From positions 3,348,001-3,412,000 of the forward strand of contig NC_014306.1 in assembly GCF_000196615.1 (NCBI RefSeq): a DNA stretch of 64,000 nucleotides, in the 5' to 3' direction. The notes beneath the pieces are model-generated. The model made no database searches. It was given only the letters and a program-made list of their open reading frames with translations, and had not been told where the DNA came from. Position 1 is the stretch's first letter. Each line of letters begins with the position of its first letter. Position numbers and translations under genes: made by a program. This DNA is from Erwinia billingiae Eb661. GTDB taxonomy: Bacteria; Pseudomonadota; Gammaproteobacteria; Enterobacterales; Enterobacteriaceae. Positions 19,246 to 28,887 of this stretch are shown here, piece by piece.

Positions 19246-19578
19246 AGAGTCTTTAAGGGTTTCTGCAATGCCCACGCCGAAGTTTTTCAGGCGACAGGTG
19301 GTGGTGCACTCATCATGACGTGAGACAAACAGGCAAGGTTCCCCTCCCCACTCCACCACGGCACAATCGAGCTGGATTTCAGCCAGCGCGTCTTTAATCA
19401 TCTGCATAATGTCCCACGCCTGCGCGCCCTGATGGCTGAGCAGCGTCAGACCGACCAGATCGTCATCGGCAGTGATGCTGTTAAGAATAAGCGGTTCGAC
19501 ACAGGTGCCGGTTGGCCCTGCGCCCCAACGATAACTTTGCGGTAAACGGTGTACCACCGAATGTTGTAACGTATTCAC
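19237..19578 (-). CDS. yejG: YejG family protein
   Basis: The 113-residue protein (E. coli YejG 114) shows the conserved stretches VVHRLPQSYRW at the start, GGEPCLFVSRHDE near residue 80 and CRLKNFGVGIAE near 93. It has no membrane segment or signal peptide and is probably cytoplasmic. Its role is not known, though YejG has been linked to aminoglycoside sensitivity in E. coli. It keeps its E. coli position between yejF and bcr on the minus strand. Confidence 0.88.
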   Translation of the reverse strand: MNTLQHSVVHRLPQSYRWGAGPTGTCVEPLILNSITADDDLVGLTLLSHQGAQAWDIMQMIKDALAEIQLDCAVVEWGGEPCLFVSRHDECTTTCRLKNFGVGIAETLKDSSA

Positions 19579-19853
19579 CCGAACTCCCCAGACCGGTACT
19601 GCAGTCTTCCAGCGGCCAAAGCCGTAAACGTTGCCATGAGAATGGCTTATTTTTGAGAAGTACCTCTCATTTTAACGTTATATTTACCGCGTTAACGGCG
19701 TGATAACAACCCCTTTTGTTGCATGAAGGTAACTTTTCGTTGGGTTATTTTCACATATCTATAACATTAGTGCGGGTAAAGCATTCAGGCAAGGTCTGGA
19801 AAGAAGGGATGTGACAGGGAATAAGCTGTGCGCCTTGCGACGCACAGTCGGTA
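19579..19853. other. Intergenic region between bcr and yejG
   Basis: The 275-base region lies downstream of bcr and upstream of yejG. CTGTGCG/CGCACAG at 19826-19847 forms a 7-bp hairpin just after the bcr stop (minus strand), a weak candidate terminator. The rest is AT-rich and should hold the yejG promoter, which was not located. No gene was seen. Confidence 0.45.
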
Positions 19854-21059
19854 TCAGGCAGCCGCGCCCTTACGTGGACGGGTGGCGTAGATGAACAGCA
19901 GGATGGACAGGGTCGCGCAGATAAAGATAGATCCCACCATTGGCCAGGCGCTCTGGAATGACAGCGTGGAAAGCAACGCCCCCACCAGCGCACCGACACC
20001 AAAGCGTAACGTCCCGGCCAGTGAAGACGCGGTACCCGCCATATGCGGAAACTCTTCGAGGATCACCGCCATTGCATTCGATGACACCATCGCCACGCAG
20101 CCGATAAACATTGCCACGCCAAACACCAGAGGCAGGAAGCCAAGGTTAAGCGCACTGACGATCACCATCCACACCGCCATGGTGAACTGCACCAGCAGCC
20201 CGAAGCGGAACATCGCCAGCGGGCCGAAACGGCGCACCGAACGGCTGTTCAGCAGGGTCATCAGGAACAGGAACACCACGTTAAGCGCAAAGTAGTAGCC
20301 AAAATCCTGCGGCGTGATGTGGTTCAGCTCAATATAGACAAACGGCCCGGCATTAAGGAAAGAGAACAGCCCGGCAAACGAGAAGCCGCTGGCCAGCATA
20401 TAGCTGAATACCCGCTTATGGCGGAACAGCGACAGGAAGTTACCCATCGTGGTGCGCAGATGGAATTTTTGCCGCTTATCTTTGGGAAGCGTCTCTTTAA
20501 TCTGCGTGACCACCAGCACGGTGGTGATGACAGCCGCGCCGGAGATGGTCCAGAAAATGGCGTGCCAGCTCCACAGCAACAGCAGCCAGCCACCGACAAT
20601 CGGCGCCATCAGCGGGGCGATAGTGGTCACCAGCATCACAAACGACATCATGCGTGAAAACTCCTCTTTCGAGTAGGTATCACGCATTAACGCACTGATC
20701 ACCACGCTCCCGGCCGCCGCCGACAGGCCATGCAACAGGCGCATAAAGATCAGCTGGTCGATGGTTTGCGACATCGCACAGGCCGCGGCCGCGACGGCAA
20801 AAATCAGCGTGCCGGCGGCAATCACCGGTTTGCGGCCAAAGCTGTCGGCCAGCGGGCCATAAATTAGCTGACCCAGGGCAAATCCAAGAATGTAGATATT
20901 CAGCGTCATCTGCACGCTGCCTGCCGACACCCCGAATTCACGAGCAATTTGCGGTAGCGCAGGCAGATACATATCAATCGACAACGGCATTAACATGGCC
21001 AACAGGCCGAGGATCACCACCAGTCCCACTGATGAGTTCTTGTCCTTACGCACCCTCAT
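19854..21059 (-). CDS. bcr: Bicyclomycin/sulfonamide resistance exporter Bcr (MFS)
   Basis: Bcr is a proton-driven drug exporter of the DHA1 family; in E. coli it confers resistance to bicyclomycin and exports cysteine when overproduced. The 401-residue protein (E. coli 396) has twelve membrane segments. It also shows [12 protein letters not shown] in helix 1, the motif A-like loop [30 protein letters not shown], and motif C-type glycines in [10 protein letters not shown]. The N terminus ([10 protein letters not shown]) is charged and about ten residues longer than E. coli. It lies 34 bases after rsuA, and the pair is probably co-transcribed. Confidence 0.94.
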   Translation of the reverse strand: MRVRKDKNSSVGLVVILGLLAMLMPLSIDMYLPALPQIAREFGVSAGSVQMTLNIYILGFALGQLIYGPLADSFGRKPVIAAGTLIFAVAAAACAMSQTIDQLIFMRLLHGLSAAAGSVVISALMRDTYSKEEFSRMMSFVMLVTTIAPLMAPIVGGWLLLLWSWHAIFWTISGAAVITTVLVVTQIKETLPKDKRQKFHLRTTMGNFLSLFRHKRVFSYMLASGFSFAGLFSFLNAGPFVYIELNHITPQDFGYYFALNVVFLFLMTLLNSRSVRRFGPLAMFRFGLLVQFTMAVWMVIVSALNLGFLPLVFGVAMFIGCVAMVSSNAMAVILEEFPHMAGTASSLAGTLRFGVGALVGALLSTLSFQSAWPMVGSIFICATLSILLFIYATRPRKGAAA

Positions 21060-21093
21060 TGCTCCTCACTTCCGGTTTGCTCTTTAAATGTTA

Positions 21094-21798
21094 TTAGCGG
21101 GGAACGACCACACTGGCAATTTCTTCTGCCGTCAGTGGGCGATATTCCCCTTCTCCCAGGTCTTCATCCATCACGATGGCACCAATGCGCTCACGGTGTA
21201 ATGCCACAACGTGGTTACCCACCGCTGCAAACATCCGTTTCACCTGGTGATAACGTCCTTCGCTGATGGTCAGACGTACCTGGCACTCGCTGACCACTTC
21301 CAGCGTGGCGGGTTTAGTCAGGTATTTCTCGTTGTGCAGCTGTACACCCGCCGTGAACTGCGCGGCGGTGTCATCGGCAAGCGGTGACTCCAGCGTTACC
21401 AGGTAGGTTTTTTCGCAATGATGGCGAGGAGAAGTAATCCGGTGTGACCACTGACCGTCATCGGTCATCAGTACCAGGCCGGTGGTATCGATGTCCAGTC
21501 GCCCTGCCGCATGCAGTTTGTAGGCGGTGGGCTCTTCGAGGAAATACAGCACGGTAGGATGATCCGGATCGTCAGTAGAGCAGACGTAGCCTTGTGGCTT
21601 GTTCAGCATAAAGTAGCGCGGGCCGAACTGCAGGTGCAGCGGATTACCGTCATATTCTACCTGGTTTTCCGGCTTGAGCTTGAAGGCTCCCTGCCTGACC
21701 ACTTCCCCGTCTACGGTGACTTTATGAGCCCGCAGCTCACGAAGGGCAATCGCCCGGCTGATTTCCAGTTGCTGAGACAAAAATTTATCAAGTCGCAT
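21094..21798 (-). CDS. rsuA: 16S rRNA pseudouridine(516) synthase RsuA
   Basis: RsuA makes pseudouridine 516 in 16S rRNA during assembly of the small ribosomal subunit. The 234-residue protein (E. coli 231) has an N-terminal S4 RNA-binding domain (1-58, [10 protein letters not shown] start) and a catalytic domain (about 60-230). Catalytic Asp102 sits in [12 protein letters not shown], and the later motifs EKTYLVTL and [10 protein letters not shown] are present. The gene is divergent from radD, with 185 bases between them, and precedes bcr. Confidence 0.96.
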   Translation of the reverse strand: MRLDKFLSQQLEISRAIALRELRAHKVTVDGEVVRQGAFKLKPENQVEYDGNPLHLQFGPRYFMLNKPQGYVCSTDDPDHPTVLYFLEEPTAYKLHAAGRLDIDTTGLVLMTDDGQWSHRITSPRHHCEKTYLVTLESPLADDTAAQFTAGVQLHNEKYLTKPATLEVVSECQVRLTISEGRYHQVKRMFAAVGNHVVALHRERIGAIVMDEDLGEGEYRPLTAEEIASVVVPR

Positions 21799-21944
21799 TA
21801 AATCTGCACTGCCTGTTTAAATGAGAATGAAACCGACGCACCGCTAACCGGCACGTTTGAAGAGAGAATCTCGAAATGAACCCACAGTATATCGGGAGTT
21901 AGGCCTCAGGCACAGAGGCTGACAGGCATCAATGCTGCTTTCGT

Positions 21945-21952
21945 GGCATAAT
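21945..21952 (+). promoter_or_regulatory. Candidate extended -10 promoter element of radD
   Basis: GGCATAAT, preceded by T (TGGCATAAT), fits an extended -10 element 31 bases before the radD start. No good -35 box lies at the usual distance, which extended -10 promoters do not need. Confidence 0.45.
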
Positions 21953-21983
21953 GCGGTTTTGCTCCCAGATTGCCTGAAAATTC

Positions 21984-23738
21984 ATGTCGTTTACCCTACG
22001 CCCTTATCAACAGGAAGCGGTTGATGCCACGCTCAGCTACTTCCGTCGCTCCCATCAGCCCGCCGTTATCGTGCTGCCTACCGGTGCGGGCAAAAGTCTG
22101 GTGATTGCTGAACTTGCCCGTCTGGCAAAAGGTCGGGTGTTGGTCCTCGCGCATGTGAAAGAGCTGGTGGCGCAAAATCACAGCAAATATCAGGCTTACG
22201 GTCTGGAAGCCGATATCTTTGCCGCCGGGCTGCAACGCAAAGAGAGCCGCAGCAAAGTGGTCTTTGGCAGCGTGCAGTCCGTGGCACGCAATCTGGCGCA
22301 GTTCGATGCGGAATTCACCCTGCTGATCGTCGATGAATGTCACCGCATCAGCGATGCCGACGACAGCCAGTATCAGCAAATCCTCGCGCATCTGCGCCAG
22401 CGCAATCCTCACCTTCGTCTGCTGGGCCTGACCGCCACGCCCTACAGGCTCGGCAAAGGCTGGATTTACCAGTTCCATTACCACGGTATGGTGCGCGGCA
22501 ACGAACGCGCGCTGTTCCGCGACTGCATCTATGAACTGCCGCTGCGCTATATGATTAAGCATGGCTTTCTGGTGCCGCCTGAACGGCTGGATATGCCGGT
22601 GGTGCAATACGATTTCAGCCGTCTGACCGCTAACGAGAATGGCCTGTTCAGCGAAGCCGATCTCAACCGGGAACTGAAGCAGCAACAGCGCATCACCCCG
22701 CATATCATTCAGCAGATCGTCGAGTTCGCGCAGGATCGCCAGGGCGTAATGATTTTTGCCTCAACGGTTGAACATGCGAAAGAGGTACTGGGCCTGCTGC
22801 CCGGCAGTAAAGCGCTGATCAGCGCCGGAACGCCCGGCCCCGAGCGCGATGCGCTGATTACCGCATTTAAAGCCCGCGAACTACGTTATATGGTCAACGT
22901 TGCGGTGCTGACCACCGGTTTCGATGCCCCGCATGTCGATCTGATCGCCATCCTGCGGCCGACGGAATCGGTCAGCCTCTATCAGCAAATCGTCGGACGG
23001 GGATTGCGCCTGTCCCCAGGAAAAACCGACTGCCTGATCCTCGATTATGCCGGCAATCCCCACGATATTTTCACCCCGGAAGTCGGCGCGCCGAAAGGCA
23101 AAAGCGATAACCAGCCGGTGCAGGTGTTTTGCCCTGCCTGCGGCTTTGCCAATACCTTCTGGGGAAAAACCACCGCCGATGGCACCATCATCGAGCATTT
23201 TGGCCGCCGCTGTCAGGGCGTGCTGGAAGACGATGACGGCGAACGCGAACAGTGCGATTTCCGCTTCCGCTTTAAAAGCTGCCCGCACTGTAATGCCGAA
23301 AACGATATTGCCGCGCGAAGATGTCACCAGTGTGACGCGATCCTCGTCGATCCCGACGATATGCTGAAGGCGGCGCTGAAACTGAAGGATGCGCTGGTGC
23401 TGCGGTGTGCCGCGATGGTGCTGGAAAGCGGTGCTGATGAGAAGGGAGAATGGCTGAAGGCGCGCTATTACGATGAAGAGGCAACGGAAGTCAGCGAGCG
23501 GTTCCGACTCACCACGCCGGCGCAACGAACCGCCTTCGAGCAGATTTTCCTGCGTCCGCATCAGCGTGCACCGGGCGTGCCGCTCGGCTGGAAAACCGCT
23601 GCGGATATCGTCGCCCTGCAGCCGCTGCTGCGCCAGCCGGACTTTGTGGTGGCCCGCAAGCAGCGTCATTACTGGCAGATCCGTGAGAAGATGTTCGATT
23701 ATCAGGGCCGCTACCGCCGCGCCAACGAACTTCGTTAA
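21984..23738 (+). CDS. radD: DNA repair helicase-like protein RadD (YejH)
   Basis: RadD is an SF2 helicase-related ATPase that works with RecA and SSB in repair of double-strand breaks and stalled forks. The 584-residue protein (E. coli 586) begins with the Q-motif region [11 protein letters not shown]. It has Walker A PTGAGKS near residue 32, DECH near 117, GLTATP near 153 and motif VI-like QIVGRGLRL near 335. Two four-cysteine zinc modules lie towards the C terminus, one starting CPACGFAN (about 382) and one CPHCNAEN...CHQCD (about 431). The start matches E. coli; promoter and start lie opposite rsuA. Confidence 0.94.
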   Translation: MSFTLRPYQQEAVDATLSYFRRSHQPAVIVLPTGAGKSLVIAELARLAKGRVLVLAHVKELVAQNHSKYQAYGLEADIFAAGLQRKESRSKVVFGSVQSVARNLAQFDAEFTLLIVDECHRISDADDSQYQQILAHLRQRNPHLRLLGLTATPYRLGKGWIYQFHYHGMVRGNERALFRDCIYELPLRYMIKHGFLVPPERLDMPVVQYDFSRLTANENGLFSEADLNRELKQQQRITPHIIQQIVEFAQDRQGVMIFASTVEHAKEVLGLLPGSKALISAGTPGPERDALITAFKARELRYMVNVAVLTTGFDAPHVDLIAILRPTESVSLYQQIVGRGLRLSPGKTDCLILDYAGNPHDIFTPEVGAPKGKSDNQPVQVFCPACGFANTFWGKTTADGTIIEHFGRRCQGVLEDDDGEREQCDFRFRFKSCPHCNAENDIAARRCHQCDAILVDPDDMLKAALKLKDALVLRCAAMVLESGADEKGEWLKARYYDEEATEVSERFRLTTPAQRTAFEQIFLRPHQRAPGVPLGWKTAADIVALQPLLRQPDFVVARKQRHYWQIREKMFDYQGRYRRANELR

Positions 23739-23756
23739 GGCATCCGCTTTAATACA

Positions 23757-23786
23757 TTGCCCGCACAGCCTTAGTTGGGCTATACT
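23757..23786 (+). promoter_or_regulatory. Sigma-70 promoter of rplY
   Basis: The -35 hexamer TTGCCC (23757-23762) and -10 hexamer TATACT (23781-23786) are separated by 18 bases. They lie about 90 bases upstream of rplY and just after radD, giving L25 its own strong promoter. Confidence 0.78.
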
Positions 23787-23875
23787 TCGCCCCGCTTTTG
23801 CTAATGCAAAAGTTGAACACTCCAACCTGTTGCTGGGTCGCCTGTAACAGGATCATCAGATAAAGAGATTGAACA

Positions 23876-24160
23876 ATGTTCACTATCAATGTTGAAGAAC
23901 GTAAAGAGCAGGGCAAGGGTGCGAGCCGCCGCCTGCGTTTAGCTAACAAATTCCCAGCCATCATCTATGGCGGTGAAGTTGCACCAATAGCTATCGAACT
24001 GGATCACGACTCAGTAATGAACATCCAGGCTAAGCCTGGTTTCTACACTGACGTTCTGACCCTGGTCGTCAACGGTAAAGAAGAAAAAGTAAAAGTGCAG
24101 GCTGTTCAGCGTCACCCGTTCAAGCCAAAACTGCACCACATCGACTTCGTTCGCGCTTAA
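23876..24160 (+). CDS. rplY: 50S ribosomal protein L25
   Basis: L25 binds 5S rRNA in the central protuberance of the large subunit. At 94 residues it is the short enterobacterial form, without the CTC-type C-terminal domain. The sequence begins [19 protein letters not shown] and contains FPAIIYGG and [13 protein letters not shown], as in E. coli L25. It is monocistronic, with a strong promoter upstream and a strong terminator downstream. Confidence 0.98.
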   Translation: MFTINVEERKEQGKGASRRLRLANKFPAIIYGGEVAPIAIELDHDSVMNIQAKPGFYTDVLTLVVNGKEEKVKVQAVQRHPFKPKLHHIDFVRA

Positions 24161-24184
24161 TCGCCTGACCGAAATCGTTTGAAG

Positions 24185-24213
24185 AAAACGCCGCTTATGC
24201 GGCGTTTTTTTTT
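24185..24213. terminator. Intrinsic terminator of rplY, shared with yejK
   Basis: The stem AAAACGCCGC/GCGGCGTTTT around loop TTAT is followed by T residues on the plus strand. On the minus strand the stem is followed by TTTTCTTC, so it can also stop yejK transcription. Confidence 0.92.
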
Positions 24214-24216
24214 GCC

Positions 24217-25221
24217 TTAACCGCCGCTGCTCCGACGCTGCAGCTGGTCGCGCAGGTTTGGTGGCGTGCCTTTAATGGTGAGCGTGTCGGTCGCCGGATC
24301 CCAAAAAATACGTTCGCCTAACAGCAATGCATCGAAGTTCAGCGTCATTCCGCCGCCGCTTCCGGCGAACTTGGTCAGCTGACGCAGCGTACCGCGATCG
24401 GCCGGGAAGCTCTCTTCCAGCTCGTAACCCTGCTCCTGAGTGAACGCCTGGAAAGTTTTCTCGCCCAGCGGCGCCAGCTCGTTGGACAAGCCTTCCAGCT
24501 CGATCTCTTCACCGGCTTTTAACTGCTCGCTGCAATAGCTGTGCACCTGCTGACGGTAGTTCTGCCGCTCGTTTTTATCGAGACTGGCCTCAGAACAGTA
24601 GTCATCAACCGCCTGCAACAGACCCCGGTTTTGCGCTTTGGTATCCAGACCGACGCTGGCACCGAGGAAATCCATAAAGAAGTCGGAAACTTTGCGGCCC
24701 ACGCGACCCCGCAGGAAGGTCAGGTAGCGGGTGGATTCCGGATTGGTTTCCCATTCCGTCAAATCGATGCGTGCAACGATGTCCGCATGATTGATATCAA
24801 GATAATGGGTGCTGCTGATATCCAGCGCTTCATTGACGCGCATACTGTTCTGGCTGTTCAACACGGCAACCAGCAAATACTCAACCGCCAGGTAGCGATA
24901 ATGGCCGAACAGCACGATGCCGCCTTCAGCGAACGGGTATTTGGCCAGCTCATCACGCAGGCGACCGGTGGCTGCCCGGCTGAAAGCCAGAAAATCGTCT
25001 TCGCCTTTGCGGCAGTTACGCAACGCATCCGCCAGTTCGCTCTCTTCATTAAACAGGCCATAAGCCTTGCTCTTGGCGCTGTAAACGCGGTGCAACTCTT
25101 CCATCATTTCGGTGACGGGCGCATTGGCAGGCAGCAGCGATTCGCGCAGCACCAGCTCAAGCGTCTGTTCATCGCGCTTGATCAGCTGGTGGAGGGCAAT
25201 CTGCTCGATATCCAGACTCAT
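24217..25221 (-). CDS. yejK: Nucleoid-associated protein YejK (NdpA)
   Basis: YejK is an abundant nucleoid-associated protein that binds DNA and has been reported to interact with topoisomerase IV and gyrase. The start at 25221 was chosen because the ATG follows AAAAGGAGAG and gives the conserved [18 protein letters not shown]; an upstream in-frame start would add 13 residues. The 334-residue protein (E. coli 335) shows [20 protein letters not shown] near residue 85, [20 protein letters not shown] near 140 and a conserved C terminus [16 protein letters not shown]. It is divergent from yejL, with about 160 bases between. Confidence 0.95.
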   Translation of the reverse strand: MSLDIEQIALHQLIKRDEQTLELVLRESLLPANAPVTEMMEELHRVYSAKSKAYGLFNEESELADALRNCRKGEDDFLAFSRAATGRLRDELAKYPFAEGGIVLFGHYRYLAVEYLLVAVLNSQNSMRVNEALDISSTHYLDINHADIVARIDLTEWETNPESTRYLTFLRGRVGRKVSDFFMDFLGASVGLDTKAQNRGLLQAVDDYCSEASLDKNERQNYRQQVHSYCSEQLKAGEEIELEGLSNELAPLGEKTFQAFTQEQGYELEESFPADRGTLRQLTKFAGSGGGMTLNFDALLLGERIFWDPATDTLTIKGTPPNLRDQLQRRSSGG

Positions 25222-25378
25222 GGTAGACTCTCCTTTTAACGTAGGCGCGTATTCAATCACCGAGTGTCGCTACGATCAACAGGCAACAACATTAACCTGA
25301 TACTGACGATAAAAGTGCAGAAAAAATCCCGGTTTTACGGTAAGATGCCGCCCTTTAATACTCAATAAATTCGACGTT

Positions 25379-25606
25379 ATGCCACAATCATCTCGCTACA
25401 GTGACGACCGCGTGGAGAAACTCCTCGCTGAACTGGCCCATGTACTTGAAAAAGACAAGGCCCCGACCGATCTTTCCCTGATGGTACTGGGAAATATGGT
25501 CACCAATTTGTTAAATACCAGCGTGGCACCGGCTCAACGCCGCTCGCTGGCACGCTCGTTCGCCGAGGCCTTACAGGCTTCCGTGCGCGATGATAAAGCC
25601 CATTAA
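25379..25606 (+). CDS. yejL: YejL family protein (UPF0352)
   Basis: This 75-residue cytoplasmic protein matches E. coli YejL in length and ends. It starts [20 protein letters not shown], contains [20 protein letters not shown] and ends [16 protein letters not shown]. It is alpha-helical and of unknown function. It lies 21 bases upstream of yejM and the two are probably co-transcribed. Confidence 0.92.
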   Translation: MPQSSRYSDDRVEKLLAELAHVLEKDKAPTDLSLMVLGNMVTNLLNTSVAPAQRRSLARSFAEALQASVRDDKAH

Positions 25607-25627
25607 TTTGATGATCCTGACCCTGTT

Positions 25628-27379
25628 ATGGTAACCAATCGGCAGCGCTACCGAGAGAAAGTCTCCCAGATGATTAGCTGGGGGCACTGGTTCGCCCTCT
25701 TTAATATCATCTTTGCCTTTATTCTTGGCAGCCGTTACCTGTTTGTCTCCGACTGGCCAGCCTCGCTGGCCGGGCGCATTTATGCGTTCACCAGTTGGAT
25801 GGGTCACTTCAGCTTTATCGTTTTTGCCGCCTATCTGCTGATCGTCTTCCCGCTCACCTTTGTGGTGATGTCCCAGAGGTTGCTGCGCTTCCTTTCGGCC
25901 ATTATCGCCACGGCTGGCCTGACGCTGATCCTGATCGACAGTGCCGTCTTTAACCGCTTCCACCTGCACCTTAATCCGGTGGTGTGGGAGCTGGTGGTCA
26001 ATCCCGATCAGACCGAGATGGCACGTGACTGGCAGCTGATGTTTATCAGCGTGCCGGCTATTTTCCTGGTAGAGATGCTGTTTGCCACCTGGAGCTGGCA
26101 GAAGCTGCGCAGCCTTAACCGGCGCAGTTTCGGTAAGCCGCTGGCGGTGCTGTTTATTGTGGCGTTCTTTACCAGCCACCTGATGTATATCTGGGCTGAC
26201 GCCAACTTCTATCGCCCGATTACCATGCAGCGTTCCAATCTGCCTTTATCCTATCCAATGACCGCGCGTCGCTTCCTTGAGAAGCACGGTCTGCTGGATG
26301 CTCAGGAGTATCAGCGCCGGCTGGTGCAACAGGGTAATCCTGAAGCGGTGTCCGTGGCCTATCCGCTGAACGACATCACCTTCCGCGATAAGGGCACCGG
26401 CAGTAATTTACTGATTATCACCGTCGACGGTTTGAATGAGTCGACGATAGCCAAATCGCTGCCGCATCTGGCGCAATTTGCTCAGCAGAACGTCCGCTTC
26501 ACGCAGCATTACAGCTCCGGCAACAATGCAGACAGTGGATTATTTGGCCTGTTTTACGGTATTTCCGCCAGCTATATGGACGGCGTGCTCTCCAACCGCG
26601 TTCCTTCTGCGCTGGTGGATTCACTGGGCAAACAGGGCTATCAGTTTGGCCTGTTTGCTGCGGATGGCTTTGCCTCACCGTTATACCGTCAGGCGCTGTT
26701 AGCGGATTATTCATTGCCGCCTTCGCAGCCGCAGTCCAATGCGCAAACCACCGCGCAATGGCAACGCTGGCTTGAAGGACAGAAATCACAAAGCTCGCCG
26801 TGGTTCTCCTATCTTTCGCTGGATGGCAACGACACCCCGGACAATGGCGGCAAGAATATTGCCCGCCGCTATAACCGCACTGCGGCCGATGTGGACAAGC
26901 AAATCCAGCAAGTGCTGACCACGCTGCAGGAGAAAGGCCTGCTGGATAAAACCGTGGTGGTGATCACCGCCGAGCATGGCGTGGCGTTAGATGGCGATGA
27001 CAGTCTGGGCAATCGCGCAAATCTTCAGGTGCCGTTGATTGTTCACTGGCCGAATACGCCAGCGCAGCAGGTGGACAAGCTGACCGACCATCAGGATATT
27101 ATGACCACGCTGATGCAGCGCCTGTTGCATGTCAGCACCCCTGCGGCTGACTATTCTCAGGGTGAAGATCTGTTCGCAGCGCAGCGCCGCCATGACTGGG
27201 TAGCCAGCACCAACGAGCGCCAGTTGGTGATCACCACCCCTGACGTGACGCTGGTGTTGGATAACAGCGGTAGCTACACCGCGTGGGATAAGAATGGTCA
27301 TCGCCTGAAAGACCATAAACCTCAGTTGGGCCTGCTGCTGCAGGTACTGACAGAAGAGAAGCGGTTTATCGCTAACTGA
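25628..27379 (+). CDS. yejM: YejM (PbgA/LapC), regulator of LPS synthesis
   Basis: YejM senses lipopolysaccharide at the inner membrane and controls LpxC degradation through LapB and FtsH; it is essential in E. coli. The 583-residue protein (E. coli 586) has five membrane helices (about residues 20-190), a basic linker and a periplasmic alkaline-phosphatase/sulfatase-like domain (about 245-583). In that domain LLIITVDGLNES, HYSSGNNADSGLFGLFYG and TAEHGVALDGDDSLGNRA mark the fold. The domain is thought not to act as a hydrolase for LPS control. With lpxT, it places two LPS-related genes in this region. Confidence 0.95.
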   Translation: MVTNRQRYREKVSQMISWGHWFALFNIIFAFILGSRYLFVSDWPASLAGRIYAFTSWMGHFSFIVFAAYLLIVFPLTFVVMSQRLLRFLSAIIATAGLTLILIDSAVFNRFHLHLNPVVWELVVNPDQTEMARDWQLMFISVPAIFLVEMLFATWSWQKLRSLNRRSFGKPLAVLFIVAFFTSHLMYIWADANFYRPITMQRSNLPLSYPMTARRFLEKHGLLDAQEYQRRLVQQGNPEAVSVAYPLNDITFRDKGTGSNLLIITVDGLNESTIAKSLPHLAQFAQQNVRFTQHYSSGNNADSGLFGLFYGISASYMDGVLSNRVPSALVDSLGKQGYQFGLFAADGFASPLYRQALLADYSLPPSQPQSNAQTTAQWQRWLEGQKSQSSPWFSYLSLDGNDTPDNGGKNIARRYNRTAADVDKQIQQVLTTLQEKGLLDKTVVVITAEHGVALDGDDSLGNRANLQVPLIVHWPNTPAQQVDKLTDHQDIMTTLMQRLLHVSTPAADYSQGEDLFAAQRRHDWVASTNERQLVITTPDVTLVLDNSGSYTAWDKNGHRLKDHKPQLGLLLQVLTEEKRFIAN

Positions 27380-27491
27380 CAGGCCTGAATGGCGAAGTTT
27401 ACCGGCTATGTTGTGGGCCAGACACGCTTGCCCTTCTCGCCTGCAGTGCGATAAAGGTGTTTAAATTCATAGCACTCACACAACCGACCAC

Positions 27492-27519
27492 TTGCAATCA
27501 ACGTTGTTTTGAGTAGTAT
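27492..27519 (+). promoter_or_regulatory. Candidate promoter of tRNA-Pro
   Basis: TTGCAA (27492-27497) and TAGTAT (27514-27519) are 16 bases apart, and the tRNA begins 13 bases after the -10 element, a usual short tRNA leader. Confidence 0.55.
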
Positions 27520-27532
27520 TAACCCCACGTGT

Positions 27533-27609
27533 CGGCACGTAGCGCAGCCTGGTAGCGCACGGTCATGGGGTGTCCGGGGTCGGAGGTTCAAATCCTCTCG
27601 TGCCGACCA
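27533..27609 (+). tRNA. proL: tRNA-Pro (anticodon GGG)
   Basis: The 77-base sequence folds as a cloverleaf. The acceptor arms CGGCACG and CGTGCCG, the D arm, the T arm containing GGTTCAAATCC and the encoded 3' CCA are all present. The anticodon loop ATGGGGT gives anticodon GGG at 27567-27569, reading CCC and CCU proline codons. It is nearly identical to E. coli proL. The visible change is in the anticodon stem, where a C-G pair is replaced by G-C on both sides, a compensatory exchange. Accessory genes lie immediately downstream. Confidence 0.97.
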
Positions 27610-27675
27610 AAAAATTCGCGCATTAGGTCATATTAAATTTTCGTGACCGCGCACCTTCAAGGAAAACCTGCTGGC

Positions 27676-28446
27676 ATGGAAAGCCCAATCCGCATTTTTG
27701 TCATCAATTTAAAATCCTCAGTCACCAGGCGTGAATCCCTGCAAAGGCGTCTTGATGAGCTGAATCTGACGGCTGAGTTTATTGAGGCGGTCAATGGCCA
27801 CAACCTCAGTGAAAGTGAGTTAGCTGAACATACCCTTCCCGTAAACTACGCTTATATGAAAGGTGAAGTCGGTTGTGCTCTGAGCCACCAACTAATTTAT
27901 AAAAAAATGGTCGCTGGCAATATTGCTACGGCGCTAATTCTTGAAGACGATGTATACCTCCCTGATAATTTGCCAGTTATACTTTCTCAAATTAAACTCA
28001 CAGCTCATCTACCTGAAGTTACCCTGTTAAGCAGAGTAAACAAGTTCTGCAACCGAAATCACCGCATCCTCACGCCAGACTACACATTGCACCCTGTTCA
28101 TCAAGCGACGACGGCTCACGGCTATGTGATCACCAGACAAGCGGCAGCTAATCTACTCGCAGCACTCTATCCCATTTGGATGGTAGCGGATAAATGGAGG
28201 CTGTTTGAAGACTATGGCTGGATCAAAGTGAATGCTATCGTCCCCGCCCTTGTAACCCTGAGCGCTGCTTCTTCAGATTCAACGATTAATAGTCAGAAAG
28301 GCTCTGAAGAAGTTAACAATAAGAAAAAAGCCTTGTGGGAAGAGCTAATGCGAAAAAGGCCTTTGCGAGTGAAAGCAAAATGTCGTCTGCGCCGGGCTTT
28401 GGTACCGCTAATTTATGGTGTAACCGATCAAAAGAAAGGTCCCTAA
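27676..28446 (+). CDS. Glycosyltransferase family 25 protein, probable LPS sugar transferase
   Basis: The protein has the GT25 signature: an N-terminal IRIFVINLKSSVTRRESLQ (about residues 5-23), a GEVGCALSHQLIYKKM block near 75 and the DXD-like LILEDDVYLPDN near 98. GT25 enzymes add galactose or glucose to lipooligosaccharide core or O-chain. The ATG at 27676 gives a 256-residue protein starting just before the conserved block; a GTG at 27643 would add 11 residues. The C-terminal 40 residues are strongly basic, as expected for a peripheral membrane transferase. The gene follows the tRNA directly and is more AT-rich than its neighbours, so acquisition by transfer is likely. The acceptor sugar cannot be told. 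Confidence 0.8.
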   Translation: MESPIRIFVINLKSSVTRRESLQRRLDELNLTAEFIEAVNGHNLSESELAEHTLPVNYAYMKGEVGCALSHQLIYKKMVAGNIATALILEDDVYLPDNLPVILSQIKLTAHLPEVTLLSRVNKFCNRNHRILTPDYTLHPVHQATTAHGYVITRQAAANLLAALYPIWMVADKWRLFEDYGWIKVNAIVPALVTLSAASSDSTINSQKGSEEVNNKKKALWEELMRKRPLRVKAKCRLRRALVPLIYGVTDQKKGP

Positions 28447-28610
28447 GCCTGTTTACACCCTAAGAATCTCTCAAACCTCAGATTAAGCTGGTCGCACAAT
28501 ACGTGGCGAAAGTCTCAATCCACCACACTGAAACAAAACTGTCACACGATTAACATATGCTGTCGCTACACTTTTATGGCAAAACCAACACCACATACCG
28601 GGTGAATAAA

Positions 28611-28817
28611 ATGGCGATAATCAAAGCAAGAAACTTTAGAGATGCAGAAGAGATGCTGCACTCCGGCATCAATAAAGTAGAGCTGGCGTATGATATTGAT
28701 AGTGATGACTTTTTCAGGCTGGCAAGCCACTGGTGCGACCGGGGTGCGAAAATCTCCCGCGGCAACGAACACTTTGTCGTTTCCCTGAAAAACTTCGCAA
28801 TCCCGTCTAACGAGTAG
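28611..28817 (+). CDS. Small protein of unknown function (68 aa)
   Basis: The ATG at 28611 follows GGGTGAATAAA and begins MAIIKARNFRDAEEMLHSG; an upstream in-frame ATG at 28557 lacks a ribosome site. The product is acidic in the middle (YDIDSDDFFRLA) and ends in a basic/hydrophobic stretch KISRGNEHFVVSLKNF. It has one cysteine and no membrane segment or signal peptide, so it is probably cytoplasmic. It looks like a real compact domain, but I do not recognise the family. It lies between the GT25 gene and a phosphopantetheinyl transferase gene. Confidence 0.6.
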   Translation: MAIIKARNFRDAEEMLHSGINKVELAYDIDSDDFFRLASHWCDRGAKISRGNEHFVVSLKNFAIPSNE

Positions 28818-28887
28818 TCAGTTTTTGCTATCGTGAATCTAACCTGCTTAAATTACGCTTTATAAAGATAAGCAGGTTAGGTATTCG

